In this document: in pieces, positions 1 through 8,555 of the stretch
Layout: each line of letters begins with the position of its first letter
Numbering within the stretch: position 1 is the stretch's first letter
Assembly: GCF_000195335.1 (NCBI RefSeq)
Contig: NC_015387.1
Location: 1,484,001 to 1,548,000 of the forward strand
Reading direction: 5' to 3'
Source of the DNA: Marinithermus hydrothermalis DSM 14884
GTDB taxonomy: Bacteria > Deinococcota > Deinococci > Deinococcales > Marinithermaceae
Length of the DNA stretch: 64,000 nt
The notes under the pieces: model-generated
Told to the model about the DNA's origin: nothing
The model's input: the letters and a program-made list of their open reading frames with translations, nothing else
Databases searched by the model: none
Position numbers and translations under genes: made by a program

Positions 1-291
1 CTCGCGATGCAGCAGGCCGACCTCGTGCTCCCCCTGTGTCCGGAGACTCCGGTGGAAACCTTTGATTACGAGAAGGCCCGCGCCGTGTACCAGCTCGGCA
101 TCGAGCGAACCACCCTGTACCTGCCGGCCCTCGAGCAGCTCCTTGCTCCCCGGTTCGTTCGCTGGTTACGCCAGCTTGGGCGCTTCCCGAAGGCCGTACG
201 CGAACACCCCGCTCCCGAGCAGGACGAAACCCACAGGCCAGAGGTCGAACCCGAGGTACTCGAGCAGAACCGCGAAGAGCAGAAACGCTGA
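1..291 (+). CDS. C-terminal fragment of a patatin-like phospholipase family protein (tentative)
   Basis: The reading frame is open from the first base, so this is the 3' end of a gene that begins outside the window. The visible stretch ADLVLPLCPETPVETFDYEKA followed by YQLGIE resembles the end of bacterial patatin/RssA-like lipid acyl hydrolases, where a conserved ADLVIRP block precedes a Phe-Asp/Glu and a Y-x-x-G helix. No catalytic residues lie in the fragment, so the family call is an inference from a short match. The last roughly 40 codons are Pro/Glu rich and run antisense to the convergent membrane-protein gene that ends at 166, so the two 3' ends overlap by 126 bp. It could be another alpha/beta protein. 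Confidence 0.4.
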   Translation, partial: LAMQQADLVLPLCPETPVETFDYEKARAVYQLGIERTTLYLPALEQLLAPRFVRWLRQLGRFPKAVREHPAPEQDETHRPEVEPEVLEQNREEQKR

Positions 292-588
292 GGGAGCGGA
301 GGCGAGGAGCATCACCGCGACCCACCGCCCCTCGGGGCCGGGGGTCTGGCGGCGGGCTCGTCGGGCAAGCCACCGCATCCCGAGGGCCTCGAGGCCAGCC
401 AGGGCGAGGAGGCCCCCCGCCACCCATCCGGGCAGGGGGGCCTGGACCTTCGGTAGCGGAAGAACCCAAAGCAGCACGGCAACCGTGGACTGTAAGCCTA
501 CCGTGGCTAGGTAGAGCGCGCGCAGGCCGCGGCGCACCTCGTCGGGGGAGGCGTCCGGATCAGCGGCGCGCAGGATGGCGCGTAGCAT
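166..588 (-). CDS. Small integral membrane protein, unknown function
   Basis: A 140-residue protein with about four hydrophobic segments (near residues 26-44, 52-70, 88-108 and 115-132) separated by short Arg-rich loops. It has no recognised family motif. It starts 5 nt after the stop of the amino-acid ABC ATPase on the same strand, so it is probably the last gene of that transport operon, but nothing in the sequence links it to transport. Its 3' end overlaps the convergent fragment at the left edge by 126 bp, which is unusually long and makes one of the two stops worth checking. Confidence 0.55.
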   Translation of the reverse strand: MLRAILRAADPDASPDEVRRGLRALYLATVGLQSTVAVLLWVLPLPKVQAPLPGWVAGGLLALAGLEALGMRWLARRARRQTPGPEGRWVAVMLLASAPSAFLLFAVLLEYLGFDLWPVGFVLLGSGVFAYGLREAPKLA

Positions 589-593
589 CGCGG

Positions 594-1331
594 TTAGTGG
601 TGCAGCACCCGCGCGAGGAAGGCGCGCGTGCGCTCGTGCTGCGGGTTGGCGAAGAGGGTGTCGGGCTTGCCTTCCTCCACGATCTGGCCCTGGTCCATGA
701 AGATCACGCGGTCCGCCACCTCGCGCGCGAACCCCATCTCGTGCGTCACTACGATCATGGTCATGCCGCTTTTAGCCAGCTCGCGCATCACGTCGAGCAC
801 CTCCCCCACCATCTCCGGGTCGAGGGCTGAGGTGGGCTCATCAAAAAGCATGATCTTGGGCTGCATCGCAAGGGCCCGGGCGATCGCCACACGCTGCTGC
901 TGCCCTCCGGAGAGCTGCGCCGGGTATTTTTCCGCCTGGTCCGCGATCCCCACGCGCTCCAAGAGCTGCATCGCCACCTCCACAGCCTTTTCTCGAGGCC
1001 ATTTGCGGACCTTGATCGGAGCGAGGGTGACGTTGTCCAGGACCTTCATGTGGGGGAAGAGGTTGAACTGCTGGAAGACCATCCCCACCTCGCGGCGGAT
1101 CGCCTCGATGTTGCGCACGTCGTGGCTCAGCTCGATTCCGTCCACCACGATGCGCCCCTCCTGGAAGTCCTCCAGTCGGTTGATGCACCGGATCAGCGTG
1201 GATTTACCGGAGCCAGAGGGGCCGATCACCACCACGACCTCGCCGCGCGCCACCTCCAGGTTGATGCCGCGCAGCACGTGGAGTTTGCCGAAGTACTTGT
1301 GCAGGTTCTCGATTTGGATGATGGGTTCCAT
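594..1331 (-). CDS. aapP: Polar amino-acid ABC transporter, ATP-binding protein
   Basis: A 245-residue ABC ATPase of the GlnQ/HisP/AapP class that powers import of polar amino acids. Visible motifs in order are Walker [10 protein letters not shown] (about residues 38-46), the Q-loop in [11 protein letters not shown], the signature LSGGQQQR, Walker [15 protein letters not shown] and the switch His in [14 protein letters not shown] and the Thr-Ser-Ala-Leu-Asp block are typical of the amino-acid subfamily. It is the only ATPase in a cluster with two binding proteins and three permeases, so it probably serves both importers. The start ATG follows 12 nt after the aapM stop and has a GGAGG-like ribosome binding site. 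Confidence 0.93.
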   Translation of the reverse strand: MEPIIQIENLHKYFGKLHVLRGINLEVARGEVVVVIGPSGSGKSTLIRCINRLEDFQEGRIVVDGIELSHDVRNIEAIRREVGMVFQQFNLFPHMKVLDNVTLAPIKVRKWPREKAVEVAMQLLERVGIADQAEKYPAQLSGGQQQRVAIARALAMQPKIMLFDEPTSALDPEMVGEVLDVMRELAKSGMTMIVVTHEMGFAREVADRVIFMDQGQIVEEGKPDTLFANPQHERTRAFLARVLHH

Positions 1332-1343
1332 CTTTCCTCCAGT

Positions 1344-2474
1344 CTATCGGGTACCCAGCCCCATGGCCCGCTCGAGCTGGCGGGAGGCGTAGGACATGAG
1401 CCCGGCCCCGATGAAGTACACCACCAGGAGAAAGAGGTACACCTCGCGCTCGAGGCCCAGGTAGTTGGGGTTTGCGAGGACCGATTGCGCGATGCCCAAA
1501 AGGTCGAGAAGGCCCACGATCGCCACGAGCGAGGTGTCCTTAAAGATCGCGATGACCTGGCCGATCAGGGCAGGGATAACGGAGCGAATCGCCTGGGGCA
1601 GGATGATGTAGTAGGCGGTCTGGAAGCCGTTGAGTCCCAGCGCCCAGGCGGCCTCGTACTGTCCTTTGGGCACGCCCTGCAACCCCCCGCGGATGTACTC
1701 GGCGAGGTACGCGGCGGCGAAGAGCGTGAACCCCGCGATGACCCGCACAAGCTGCGGTGGCCGCCAGGCTTCGGGCACGAAAAGGGGCACCATGATCCAG
1801 GCGAGGAACAAAACCGAGACCAAGGGCACGCCCCGCACCGTCTCGATGTAGAGGGTAGCGAGGATGCGGATCGCCGGAAGGCGGCTGGTGCGCCCCAGGG
1901 CGAGCAAAAGCCCTAAGGGGAAGCTCAGCACCACGGTGAGCAGCGTGATGAGCAGGGTGAGGAGCAGGCCGCCCCAGAGGTTCGTGTTCACCCCGGAGAG
2001 CAGGGCTCCCGCGGCGAAGAGGCCCAAAAGCCACAAAAGCGGCAGGTAGGGCCGCAAGCCCCTAAGCCGCGCGCCGGCCCAGATCGCGCCGGGCAGCGCC
2101 GCAGCGGTGGCTACCGCCCAAGCCCAGGTGGCCGGGAAGACCAGGGGCCACAGCAAAACGGCGAGGAGTAAAGCGCCGCCCCAGAAGGCCCGCCAGGCGC
2201 GCGGCAATCCCTGCGCGAGTACGCCGTAGCTGAGGCCGCCGAGCACCGTGGTCTCCAACACCACCAGCCAGACCCGCCAGACCGCCTCCGGCGGGAACGG
2301 CCCCACCATGAAGAGGCGGAAGTTGTTGGGAATCACGGCCCAGCGGGCTTCGCTCAGCGCCCAGAGCAGCACGGCCTTACCGAGCAGGAAGATCCCTGCC
2401 CCGGTGAGCAGGGTGAGGAGGGTGTTCCACCACCCGTTGAAGAGGTTCGTACGCATCCAAGCCCAGGCCCGCAT
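1344..2474 (-). CDS. aapM: Amino-acid ABC transporter permease (AapM-like)
   Basis: Inner-membrane permease of the general L-amino-acid (AapJQMP) type, 376 residues. The N-terminal half carries extra membrane helices and a periplasmic insert. The C-terminal half holds the HisM-type core with the EAA cytoplasmic loop EAAWALGLNGFQTAYYIILPQ that docks on the ATPase. The start chosen is the ATG whose A overlaps the last base of the upstream aapQ stop (TGATG), which implies translational coupling. A longer frame upstream reads as low-complexity antisense-like sequence and is rejected. It pairs with aapQ as a heterodimeric channel. Confidence 0.9.
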   Translation of the reverse strand: MRAWAWMRTNLFNGWWNTLLTLLTGAGIFLLGKAVLLWALSEARWAVIPNNFRLFMVGPFPPEAVWRVWLVVLETTVLGGLSYGVLAQGLPRAWRAFWGGALLLAVLLWPLVFPATWAWAVATAAALPGAIWAGARLRGLRPYLPLLWLLGLFAAGALLSGVNTNLWGGLLLTLLITLLTVVLSFPLGLLLALGRTSRLPAIRILATLYIETVRGVPLVSVLFLAWIMVPLFVPEAWRPPQLVRVIAGFTLFAAAYLAEYIRGGLQGVPKGQYEAAWALGLNGFQTAYYIILPQAIRSVIPALIGQVIAIFKDTSLVAIVGLLDLLGIAQSVLANPNYLGLEREVYLFLLVVYFIGAGLMSYASRQLERAMGLGTR

Positions 2475-3652
2475 CACCGCACCCCCACGAGCGTCACCCG
2501 GCGGTTGTACCAGTTCACGAGCGCGCTGATCGTCAAGCTCATGCTCAGGTACGCGGCCATCACGATGAGGATGCCCTCGAGGCTGCGCCCGGACTGGTTC
2601 GCGATCGTGCCGTAAACGTTGAAGAGCTCGGGGTACCCGACCGCGATGGCCAGCGAGGAGTTCTTGGTGAGGTTCAGGTACTGGTTGCCCAAGGGTGGGA
2701 TGATGATGCGCATGGCCTGCGGCAGGATCACGAGCCGCATGGTCTGCGCGTAGGTGAGGCCGAGGCTCGTCGCCGCTTCCCACTGTCCTTTGGGCAGCGA
2801 CTGGATCGCCCCGCGCACGATCTCCGCGATGTAGGAGGCCGTGTAGATCACGAGCGCGAGAAGCACCGCGCTAAACTCCGGAGAGAGCGTGAGACCTCCC
2901 GTGACCCTAAAGCGGCCCAGCTCCGGCTCGGAGATCGCGAGCGGCCCTCCGCTCACGAGCCACCCCACCCCCCAGGCCAGCACCAGCGCGCCCAAGGCGC
3001 TCCAGCGGGCCCAGCCCTGCCTGCGCAACGCGAGGTACACCCCCACGGCGAGGAGCAAACCACCCCACAAAAAGGGCTCAAAGCGGGGCCAGGCGTCCGT
3101 AGGGACCGGCCAGGGCAGAAAGATCCCGCGCTGGCTCGCGATCAAGCCGCCGAACCACTCGCTAGCCTGGCGCACCGGGGGGAATTTCAGGATCGCCCCG
3201 AAGTACCAGAAGAACATCTGCACCAGTAGGGGCGTGTTGCGCACCAGCTCGACGTAGGCGAAGGCCAAGCGGTTCACCAGCCAGTTGCTGCTCAAGCGGC
3301 CGATGCCCACCAGCACCCCCAGGATCGTGGTGAGCACGATCCCGACTAACGCCACGCGCAGCGTGTTGTAGATCCCGGCGAAAAACGCTTGCCAGTACGC
3401 GTCGCTAGGCTTGAACGGCCTGAGGACGAGCCGTCCGTCCTCCAGTGCGAGCACCGGCCCTTCGCTGATCGTGAACCCGGCCTCCTGGCCAAGGAAGCTA
3501 AAGGTGAACGGGATGCCCCGGGCCACCATGCCGCGGTAGGCCGTGAAGAGGAGGAAGGCGATCAGGCCGAGGGCGAACAGCGCCGCGAGTACCTGAACGA
3601 CGAGGTTCAGGACGCGCGCGTCTCTCCAGAATGGGATCGTTCTCCGGTTCAT
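2474..3652 (-). CDS. aapQ: Amino-acid ABC transporter permease (AapQ-like)
   Basis: Permease of 392 residues with an enlarged periplasmic region between its first helices, as in AapQ proteins, and a C-terminal core containing the EAA loop EAATSLGLTYAQTMRLVILPQ and the NQYLNLTKNSSLAIAVGYPE block characteristic of this subfamily. The start at 3652 is preceded by AAGGA at a good distance. A longer in-frame start near 3754 would run through an intergenic hairpin and is unlikely. It overlaps aapM by one base. The hairpin at 3666-3693 lies just upstream and may reduce its expression relative to the binding protein. Confidence 0.92.
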   Translation of the reverse strand: MNRRTIPFWRDARVLNLVVQVLAALFALGLIAFLLFTAYRGMVARGIPFTFSFLGQEAGFTISEGPVLALEDGRLVLRPFKPSDAYWQAFFAGIYNTLRVALVGIVLTTILGVLVGIGRLSSNWLVNRLAFAYVELVRNTPLLVQMFFWYFGAILKFPPVRQASEWFGGLIASQRGIFLPWPVPTDAWPRFEPFLWGGLLLAVGVYLALRRQGWARWSALGALVLAWGVGWLVSGGPLAISEPELGRFRVTGGLTLSPEFSAVLLALVIYTASYIAEIVRGAIQSLPKGQWEAATSLGLTYAQTMRLVILPQAMRIIIPPLGNQYLNLTKNSSLAIAVGYPELFNVYGTIANQSGRSLEGILIVMAAYLSMSLTISALVNWYNRRVTLVGVR

Positions 3653-3665
3653 CGTTCCTTGTTTA

Positions 3666-3693
3666 GGGCGGCCCCAGGTGGCTGGGGCCGCCC
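3666..3693 (-). terminator. Intercistronic hairpin between aapJ and aapQ
   Basis: An 11-bp perfect inverted repeat (GGGCGGCCCCA / TGGGGCCGCCC) with a 6-nt loop sits in the 59-nt gap after the binding-protein gene. No U-run follows on the minus strand, so it is more likely a partial terminator or 3'-end stabiliser. Such hairpins commonly keep binding-protein mRNA in excess over permease mRNA. Confidence 0.7.
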
Positions 3694-3711
3694 GCTTGCG
3701 TTCGTTAAACC

Positions 3712-4737
3712 TTACCGGAAGGGCGGGGCGTACAGCAGACCACCGCGGGTCCAAAGCTCGTTCAAGCTCCCCTCGCGCGGGATGTAGAAGGGGCTTTCCG
3801 GCCCGAGGTGGCGGTCGTAGATCTCGCCGTAGTTCCCCACGTGCCGCAGGATCCGCACCACGAAGTCGTTCGGCAGCCCCAGATCCTCACCGAACTTGCC
3901 CTCGACCCCGAGGAAGCGGCGGATCGCGGGGCTGTCGCTCTTGAGGAACTCGTCCACGTTCTCGGAGGTGATGCCGAACTCCTCCGCCTGGATCAGGGCA
4001 TACACGATCCAGGTCAGGGCGTCGCGCCACTTGCTGTCGTTCTGGAAGGTGAAGCCCGCGAGCGGCTCCTTGGAGATCGTTTCCGGCAGGATCACGATCT
4101 CGTCAGGGTTCGACGCCTGGGCCTTCCACCCCGCCAGCCCCGACTTGTCGGTGGTGGCCGCGTCGCACCGCCCGCTGATGAAGGCGTTAAAGACCTTGGA
4201 GAAGTCCTCGAAGGTCAGCAGCTGACCGCCCTGCCACCCCTGGGCGCGCACGAAATCCGTCCAGTTCTTCTCGGTGGTCGTGCCCTGGTTCGTGCAGACC
4301 GTGGCGCCCTCGAGCTCGAACACGGAGGTCACGCCGAGCTCTTTTTTCACCATCACGCCCTGGCCGTCGTAGAAGTTCACCGGGAGGAAGTCCACGCCCA
4401 CCGAGCTGTCCCGGCTCACGGTGATGGTGGTGTTGCGGAAGACCACGTCCACCTCACCGGTCTGAATCGCGCTGAAGCGCGCCTTGGCCGTGAGGGGAAC
4501 GTACTCCACCGCGTCCGGGTCGTCGAACAGGGCCGCGGCGACCGCGCGGCAGAAGTCGATGTCGAACCCCTCGAACCGCCCGGTCTGCTCGTTGAGGAAG
4601 CCGAATCCCGGCGCGACGTTGTTCACGCCGCAGACCAGCTTGCCCCGCTCGAGCACGACGTCCATGCGGGACTGCTGCGCGAAGCCGAGCGCACCCACCA
4701 AAAGCACCGCTACCAACAAAAACCCACGACTGCGCAT
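3712..4737 (-). CDS. aapJ: General amino-acid ABC transporter substrate-binding protein
   Basis: Periplasmic solute-binding protein of 341 residues with a signal peptide ending near FAQQ. The body matches the AapJ group: LVCGVNNVAPGFGFLNEQTGRFEGFDIDFCRAVAAALF at the front, the RNTTITVSRD hinge region, and a long C-terminal part with IYDRHLGPESPF near the end, which is typical of AapJ rather than the shorter GlnH proteins. A GAGGTG ribosome binding site lies 5 nt before the ATG, and a TATATT box further upstream may drive a separate transcript. It is followed by its permeases and ATPase. Confidence 0.93.
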   Translation of the reverse strand: MRSRGFLLVAVLLVGALGFAQQSRMDVVLERGKLVCGVNNVAPGFGFLNEQTGRFEGFDIDFCRAVAAALFDDPDAVEYVPLTAKARFSAIQTGEVDVVFRNTTITVSRDSSVGVDFLPVNFYDGQGVMVKKELGVTSVFELEGATVCTNQGTTTEKNWTDFVRAQGWQGGQLLTFEDFSKVFNAFISGRCDAATTDKSGLAGWKAQASNPDEIVILPETISKEPLAGFTFQNDSKWRDALTWIVYALIQAEEFGITSENVDEFLKSDSPAIRRFLGVEGKFGEDLGLPNDFVVRILRHVGNYGEIYDRHLGPESPFYIPREGSLNELWTRGGLLYAPPFR

Positions 4738-4804
4738 AGTTTCACCTCTAACGCCGACTTGGCGGCACCAATATACTGAAAACCCCGTTCATTTTGCAAC
4801 TTCA

Positions 4805-5629
4805 TCACCGCGCCCCGCTCGCCTGCAGCCGGCGCTCGAGCCAGTTCGTGAAGAAGGTGAGCACCGTGGTCAGGATGAGGTACACCATCGCTACCGCTAC
4901 GTAGATCTCCACCGGGCGGAAGGTCGCCGAGATGATCCGTTGCCCGGCCAAGACCAGCTCGAGCAGGGTGATGGCCATGGCGAGGGAGGAGTCTTTGAGC
5001 AGGGCGATCACGTTGTTCACGAGGGGGGGGACCACGATCCGCACCGCTTGGGGAATGACGATGTAGCGCATCACCTGGGCGGGCGAGAGCCCCAGGGAGT
5101 GCGCGGCCTCCCACTGCCCCTTGGAGATGGCTTGAATCCCCGCGCGGATCACCTCCGCGTTGTACGCCCCCACGTTGAAAGCCAGCGCCAAGAACGCCGC
5201 CCAGTACGGCACCAGAATGTCCTGGATCGACGGCAGCCCCAGCGCCTCGAGGGGCCGCCACAAAGGATCGAGCAAAAAAGGCAGGCCGTTATAGGCGAAG
5301 AGGATCTGCACCAACAGGGGGGTGCCCCGAATGACCCAGATGTAGAACGCCGCAGGGTAGCGGAAGAGAGGGTTCCGCGAGAGCCGGGAGATCCCGGCAA
5401 CAAGTCCGATGATCAACCCCGCGATCGAGGAGATCACCGTGAGCTTCAGGGTGACCTCGGCCCCAAAACGCAAGGATTGCGCGTAAAAGGAGATCTTTTC
5501 CGGAGTAAAACCGAAGAACGCGAGGTACCGTTCGAGCAGCCAGGCCAGCCCGTTAAAAAACGCGATGTAGGCGAGCCAAAGCCCCGCGCCGGCCAGCAAC
5601 AACCCTAGTAGTAATCGCAACGCGCGCAC
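4805..5629 (-). CDS. Amino-acid ABC transporter permease (second importer)
   Basis: HisM/GlnP-type permease with about five membrane helices and the EAA loop EAAHSLGLSPAQVMRYIVIPQ. The ATG at 5656 lies inside the loop of the terminator-like hairpin at 5637-5670, so I place the start at the GTG at 5629, which has a GGGGG purine run just ahead. This gives 274 residues. The gene follows its binding protein (5682-6446) and has no ATPase of its own. The aapP product downstream is the obvious candidate energiser. Confidence 0.85.
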   Translation of the reverse strand: MRALRLLLGLLLAGAGLWLAYIAFFNGLAWLLERYLAFFGFTPEKISFYAQSLRFGAEVTLKLTVISSIAGLIIGLVAGISRLSRNPLFRYPAAFYIWVIRGTPLLVQILFAYNGLPFLLDPLWRPLEALGLPSIQDILVPYWAAFLALAFNVGAYNAEVIRAGIQAISKGQWEAAHSLGLSPAQVMRYIVIPQAVRIVVPPLVNNVIALLKDSSLAMAITLLELVLAGQRIISATFRPVEIYVAVAMVYLILTTVLTFFTNWLERRLQASGAR

Positions 5630-5636
5630 GATGCCC

Positions 5637-5670
5637 CCAAAAACGGGAGGGGACACACCGCCCCTCCCGT
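5637..5670 (-). terminator. Terminator/attenuator after the second binding protein
   Basis: On the minus strand a 10-bp perfect stem (ACGGGAGGGG / CCCCTCCCGT) is followed immediately by TTTTTG, the classic intrinsic-terminator arrangement. It lies between the binding-protein stop and the permease start, so read-through would set permease levels below those of the binding protein. Confidence 0.8.
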
Positions 5671-5681
5671 CACTCGTTCAC

Positions 5682-6446
5682 TTACTTACAGCGAATATCC
5701 TGACCGAACCACTTCTCCGAGATGGCCGCGTACGTGCCGTCCGCCAGGATCTCATCCAAGGCGTTGTTGAGCGCCGCGAGCAGGGTCTCGTTGCCCTTGG
5801 CCACGGCGATCCCGATCTCTTCCCGGACCAGCAGGTCGCTCAGCTGCAGCTCCACGTCCCGCTGCTTCATGGCTTCCAGGGCGGTGAACTGATCGGTAAT
5901 CCAGGCGTCGATCCGCTGGTTCAAGAGGTCCTGCAGGGCGTCGGGGTTCGTCTGGTAGGTCTTGATCTCCTTGATCCCCTCGATGGTCTGCGCGTACTCG
6001 AAGTAGGTGGTGCCGACCTGGACCCCCACGACCTTGCCTTTGAGTTCCTCCGGGGTCCGGGGCCCGCCGGGCAGGGCCACGATCAGGTTACCGGTGCAGT
6101 AGTACGGCTTCGTGAAGTCCACCGCCTGGGCCCGCTCCGGGGTGATGGTGTGCGAAGCGATGACGAAGTCGAACCGGCCCTGGTTCAGGGCGATCAAGAG
6201 GGTGTCGAAGGCCTGCGCCTTCCACTCGTACTTCACCCCGAGCCGCTCGGCCAAGGCCTGGCCGATCTCGATGTCGAAGCCCACCAGGTTCCCCTCGTCA
6301 AAAAAGTTAAACGGCGGGAAGGCCCCTTCCGTACCGATGACGATCGTGCCGTCCGCCTGGATCTGGTCGAGGCTGCGGAAGCGCTGCGCCAAGCCCAGCG
6401 ACGCCCATAGCATAAGCACCAGAAGAAGCCAGACGCGTTGTTTCAT
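5682..6446 (-). CDS. Amino-acid ABC transporter substrate-binding protein
   Basis: Family 3 solute-binding protein of 254 residues with a signal peptide (MKQRVWLLLVLMLWASLGLA). It shows the GTEGAFPPFNFFDEGNLVGFDIEIGQALAE ligand-site region and ITPERAQAVDFTKPYY, the standard amino-acid binding signature. The start at 6446 is preferred because GGGAGGT lies 6 nt upstream, and the ATG at 6461 is part of that ribosome binding site. It is the first gene of the two-importer cluster and diverges from the RNA methyltransferase gene at 6534. Substrate specificity cannot be told from sequence. Confidence 0.9.
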   Translation of the reverse strand: MKQRVWLLLVLMLWASLGLAQRFRSLDQIQADGTIVIGTEGAFPPFNFFDEGNLVGFDIEIGQALAERLGVKYEWKAQAFDTLLIALNQGRFDFVIASHTITPERAQAVDFTKPYYCTGNLIVALPGGPRTPEELKGKVVGVQVGTTYFEYAQTIEGIKEIKTYQTNPDALQDLLNQRIDAWITDQFTALEAMKQRDVELQLSDLLVREEIGIAVAKGNETLLAALNNALDEILADGTYAAISEKWFGQDIRCK

Positions 6447-6533
6447 CCCACTACCTCCCATACGAAATTTTGAAGCAGCACAGTATGATTATACGGGTCT
6501 TTTCCCGTTACGCAAGCTGCTAAACTCATAACG

Positions 6534-7760
6534 GTGACGCTCACGCTGACCATCGAGAAACTCGTGACCGGCGGGCGGGGGCTCGCCCGCACGCCGGAAG
6601 GCGTCGTGATCGTGCGCGGCGGGCTCCCCGGAGAGCGCGTCCGCGCCCGGGTGCGCCGCCGGAAGAACCACCTCGAGGGTGAGGTCCTCGAGATCCTCGA
6701 GCCCTCCCCCGACCGGGTGGATCACCCGCTGCCGCCCGGCGCCGACCTTCCCCTCGCCTACGAGGCTCAACTCCCCGTCAAACAGGGCTTCGTGCGCGAA
6801 GCGCTCGCGCGCCTCGCAGGCCTCGAGGCCACCCTCGAGCCGATCGCTCCCTCCCCCGAGCCCATGGGGTACCGCACCGCAGCCCAGTTCGCCCTCCATC
6901 CCCTTGGGGGGCTGGCGTACCGCGTGCCGGGGTCGCACGAGCTGGTGCGGGCGCACACGGACCCTTTGCTCGCCCCGCCCCTCCAGGAAGCGCTCAGTTT
7001 GCTCAACACCTGGCCGCTCGCGAACGTCGTTGAGGTCGTGCTTCGGGGCAGTCTCCACGAGGGTCGCGTCCAGGTGGGGCTCATCGGGGGTAAGGCCCGC
7101 ATGTTCCGCACGGTAGCGAAGGGCCTCGTGCGCGAGGGAATCGCCGGGGTGTGGTGGGGGGCCTTGGACCCCCGGGGGCGGTTTCGCGGCCCGGTCAAGC
7201 ACCTCGCTGGAGCGGCGCACCTCCTCGAGGCGTTCGGCGAGGTCCTGGCCTCGGTGGACGTGGTGAGCTTCGCGCAGGTGAACCCTAGGGCGGCCGCACG
7301 GCTCTACCAGGAAGCCGCCGCGCTCGTTCACGGGGGCCGGCGCGCGGTGGAGCTCTACGCGGGGGGCGGGGTCCTCTCCTTTCACCTGGCCGCGGCCTTC
7401 GATGAGATCGTCGCGGTGGAGCTGAGCCGGGCCGCCATCCAAAAGGGCCAGGCTGACGCCCGGCGGCTGGGTCTGCCCAACGTGCGGTTTCACCGGGGGG
7501 ACGCGCGCGAACTCGTCCGCTTCGCCCCTGCGGACCTCGTGGCGGTGGATCCGCCCCGCGCGGGGCTTGCCCCGGAGGTGGTGCGCACCCTCCTCGAGGC
7601 GCGGCCCCACCAAATCCTGTACATCTCCTGCGACCCAGCCACCTGGGCGCGGGACGTGAAACGGCTTGTGGCGGGCGGGTACCGGCTACGCTTCGCCCGC
7701 CCCTACGACTTCTACCCCTTCACCCACCACGTGGAGGTCCTGAGCCTGCTTGTACGCTGA
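6534..7760 (+). CDS. RlmD/RumA-type 23S rRNA (uracil-5-)-methyltransferase lacking the Fe-S cysteines
   Basis: SAM-dependent RNA m5U methyltransferase of 408 residues. An N-terminal TRAM domain (about residues 1-58) is followed by the central RNA-binding region and a Rossmann-fold catalytic domain with [15 protein letters not shown] (SAM loop), AVDPPRAGL, the catalytic Cys in [12 protein letters not shown] and the C-terminal HHVEVLSLL. The four cysteines that bind a [4Fe-4S] cluster in RumA are absent: the usual CGGC-x-x-QH-x-x-Y region reads [12 protein letters not shown], and the only Cys is the catalytic one. The GTG start has a TAAACT -10 box 7 nt upstream, suggesting a leaderless mRNA. 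The target base (U747, U1939 or tRNA U54) is not decidable here. Confidence 0.85.
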   Translation: MTLTLTIEKLVTGGRGLARTPEGVVIVRGGLPGERVRARVRRRKNHLEGEVLEILEPSPDRVDHPLPPGADLPLAYEAQLPVKQGFVREALARLAGLEATLEPIAPSPEPMGYRTAAQFALHPLGGLAYRVPGSHELVRAHTDPLLAPPLQEALSLLNTWPLANVVEVVLRGSLHEGRVQVGLIGGKARMFRTVAKGLVREGIAGVWWGALDPRGRFRGPVKHLAGAAHLLEAFGEVLASVDVVSFAQVNPRAAARLYQEAAALVHGGRRAVELYAGGGVLSFHLAAAFDEIVAVELSRAAIQKGQADARRLGLPNVRFHRGDARELVRFAPADLVAVDPPRAGLAPEVVRTLLEARPHQILYISCDPATWARDVKRLVAGGYRLRFARPYDFYPFTHHVEVLSLLVR

Positions 7761-7777
7761 CCGCTCGGGCGTATAAT
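7750..7777 (+). promoter_or_regulatory. Promoter of hisF (leaderless type)
   Basis: TTGTAC (7750-7755), a 16-nt spacer and a perfect TATAAT (7772-7777). The hisF ATG begins 7 nt later, which is about where transcription should start, so hisF mRNA is expected to have no 5' leader. The -35 overlaps the end of the upstream gene. Confidence 0.75.
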
Positions 7778-7784
7778 CTCAAGC

Positions 7785-8555
7785 ATGCTCGCCAAGCGCA
7801 TCATCCCCTGCCTCGACGTCCACGCCGGCCGCGTGGTTAAGGGGGTGAACTTCGTGAACCTGGTGGACGCCGGGGACCCCGTCGAAGCCGCGCAGGCCTA
7901 CGACCGGGCCGGGGCCGACGAGCTCGTTTTCCTAGACATCACCGCCACGCACGAGCAGCGCGCGATCCTGTTGGACGTCGTAGCTCGCGTCGCTGAAACG
8001 GTCTTCATCCCCCTCACCGTGGGGGGCGGGGTGCGCACCCTCGAGGACGCCCGTCGGTTGCTGCTCGCGGGAGCGGACAAGGTCAGCGTGAACTCCGCCG
8101 CGGTCAAGCGCCCCGAGCTCCTTACCGAGCTTGCAGGCCACTTTGGCTCCCAAGCCGTAGTCCTCGCGATCGACGCGAAACGCCAGGGGGCTTCCTGGGA
8201 GGTGTACGTCGCCGGGGGGCGCGTCCCCACGGGCCTCGACGCGGTAGCGTGGGCGGTGCGGGGCGCGGAGCTCGGCGCCGGGGAGATCCTGCTCACGAGC
8301 ATGGACCGAGACGGGACGCGGAACGGGTACGACCTCGAACTGACCCGGGCCGTGGCCGAGGCCGTCCCGGTACCGGTGATCGCCTCGGGCGGCGCGGGGG
8401 AAAAAGCGCACTTCGCTCAGGCCTTCACCGAGGGAAAGGCCGACGCGGCCCTCGCGGCCAGCGTCTTCCACTTCGGGCAGATCCCGATTCCCGAGCTGAA
8501 GCGGTACCTGGCCGCGTCCGGGATTCCCGTTCGGCTGGAGGAGGCGAGCGTATGA
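7785..8555 (+). CDS. hisF: Imidazole glycerol phosphate synthase cyclase subunit
   Basis: Cytoplasmic TIM-barrel enzyme of histidine synthesis. With the HisH glutaminase it closes the imidazole ring to give IGP and AICAR. At 256 residues it has the usual length. [12 protein letters not shown] holds the first catalytic Asp (Asp11-type), [29 protein letters not shown] the first phosphate site, and [18 protein letters not shown] the second catalytic Asp (Asp130-type). It overlaps hisIE by 4 nt (ATGA), so the two are translationally coupled. HisH is not in this window. Confidence 0.98.
   Translation: MLAKRIIPCLDVHAGRVVKGVNFVNLVDAGDPVEAAQAYDRAGADELVFLDITATHEQRAILLDVVARVAETVFIPLTVGGGVRTLEDARRLLLAGADKVSVNSAAVKRPELLTELAGHFGSQAVVLAIDAKRQGASWEVYVAGGRVPTGLDAVAWAVRGAELGAGEILLTSMDRDGTRNGYDLELTRAVAEAVPVPVIASGGAGEKAHFAQAFTEGKADAALAASVFHFGQIPIPELKRYLAASGIPVRLEEASV

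Noticed and set aside
1344-2783. A 479-codon version of the AapM permease starting at 2783
   Set aside because: The first 103 codons read as His/Arg/Gly-rich out-of-frame aapQ sequence. The start overlapping the aapQ stop at 2474 gives a normal permease.
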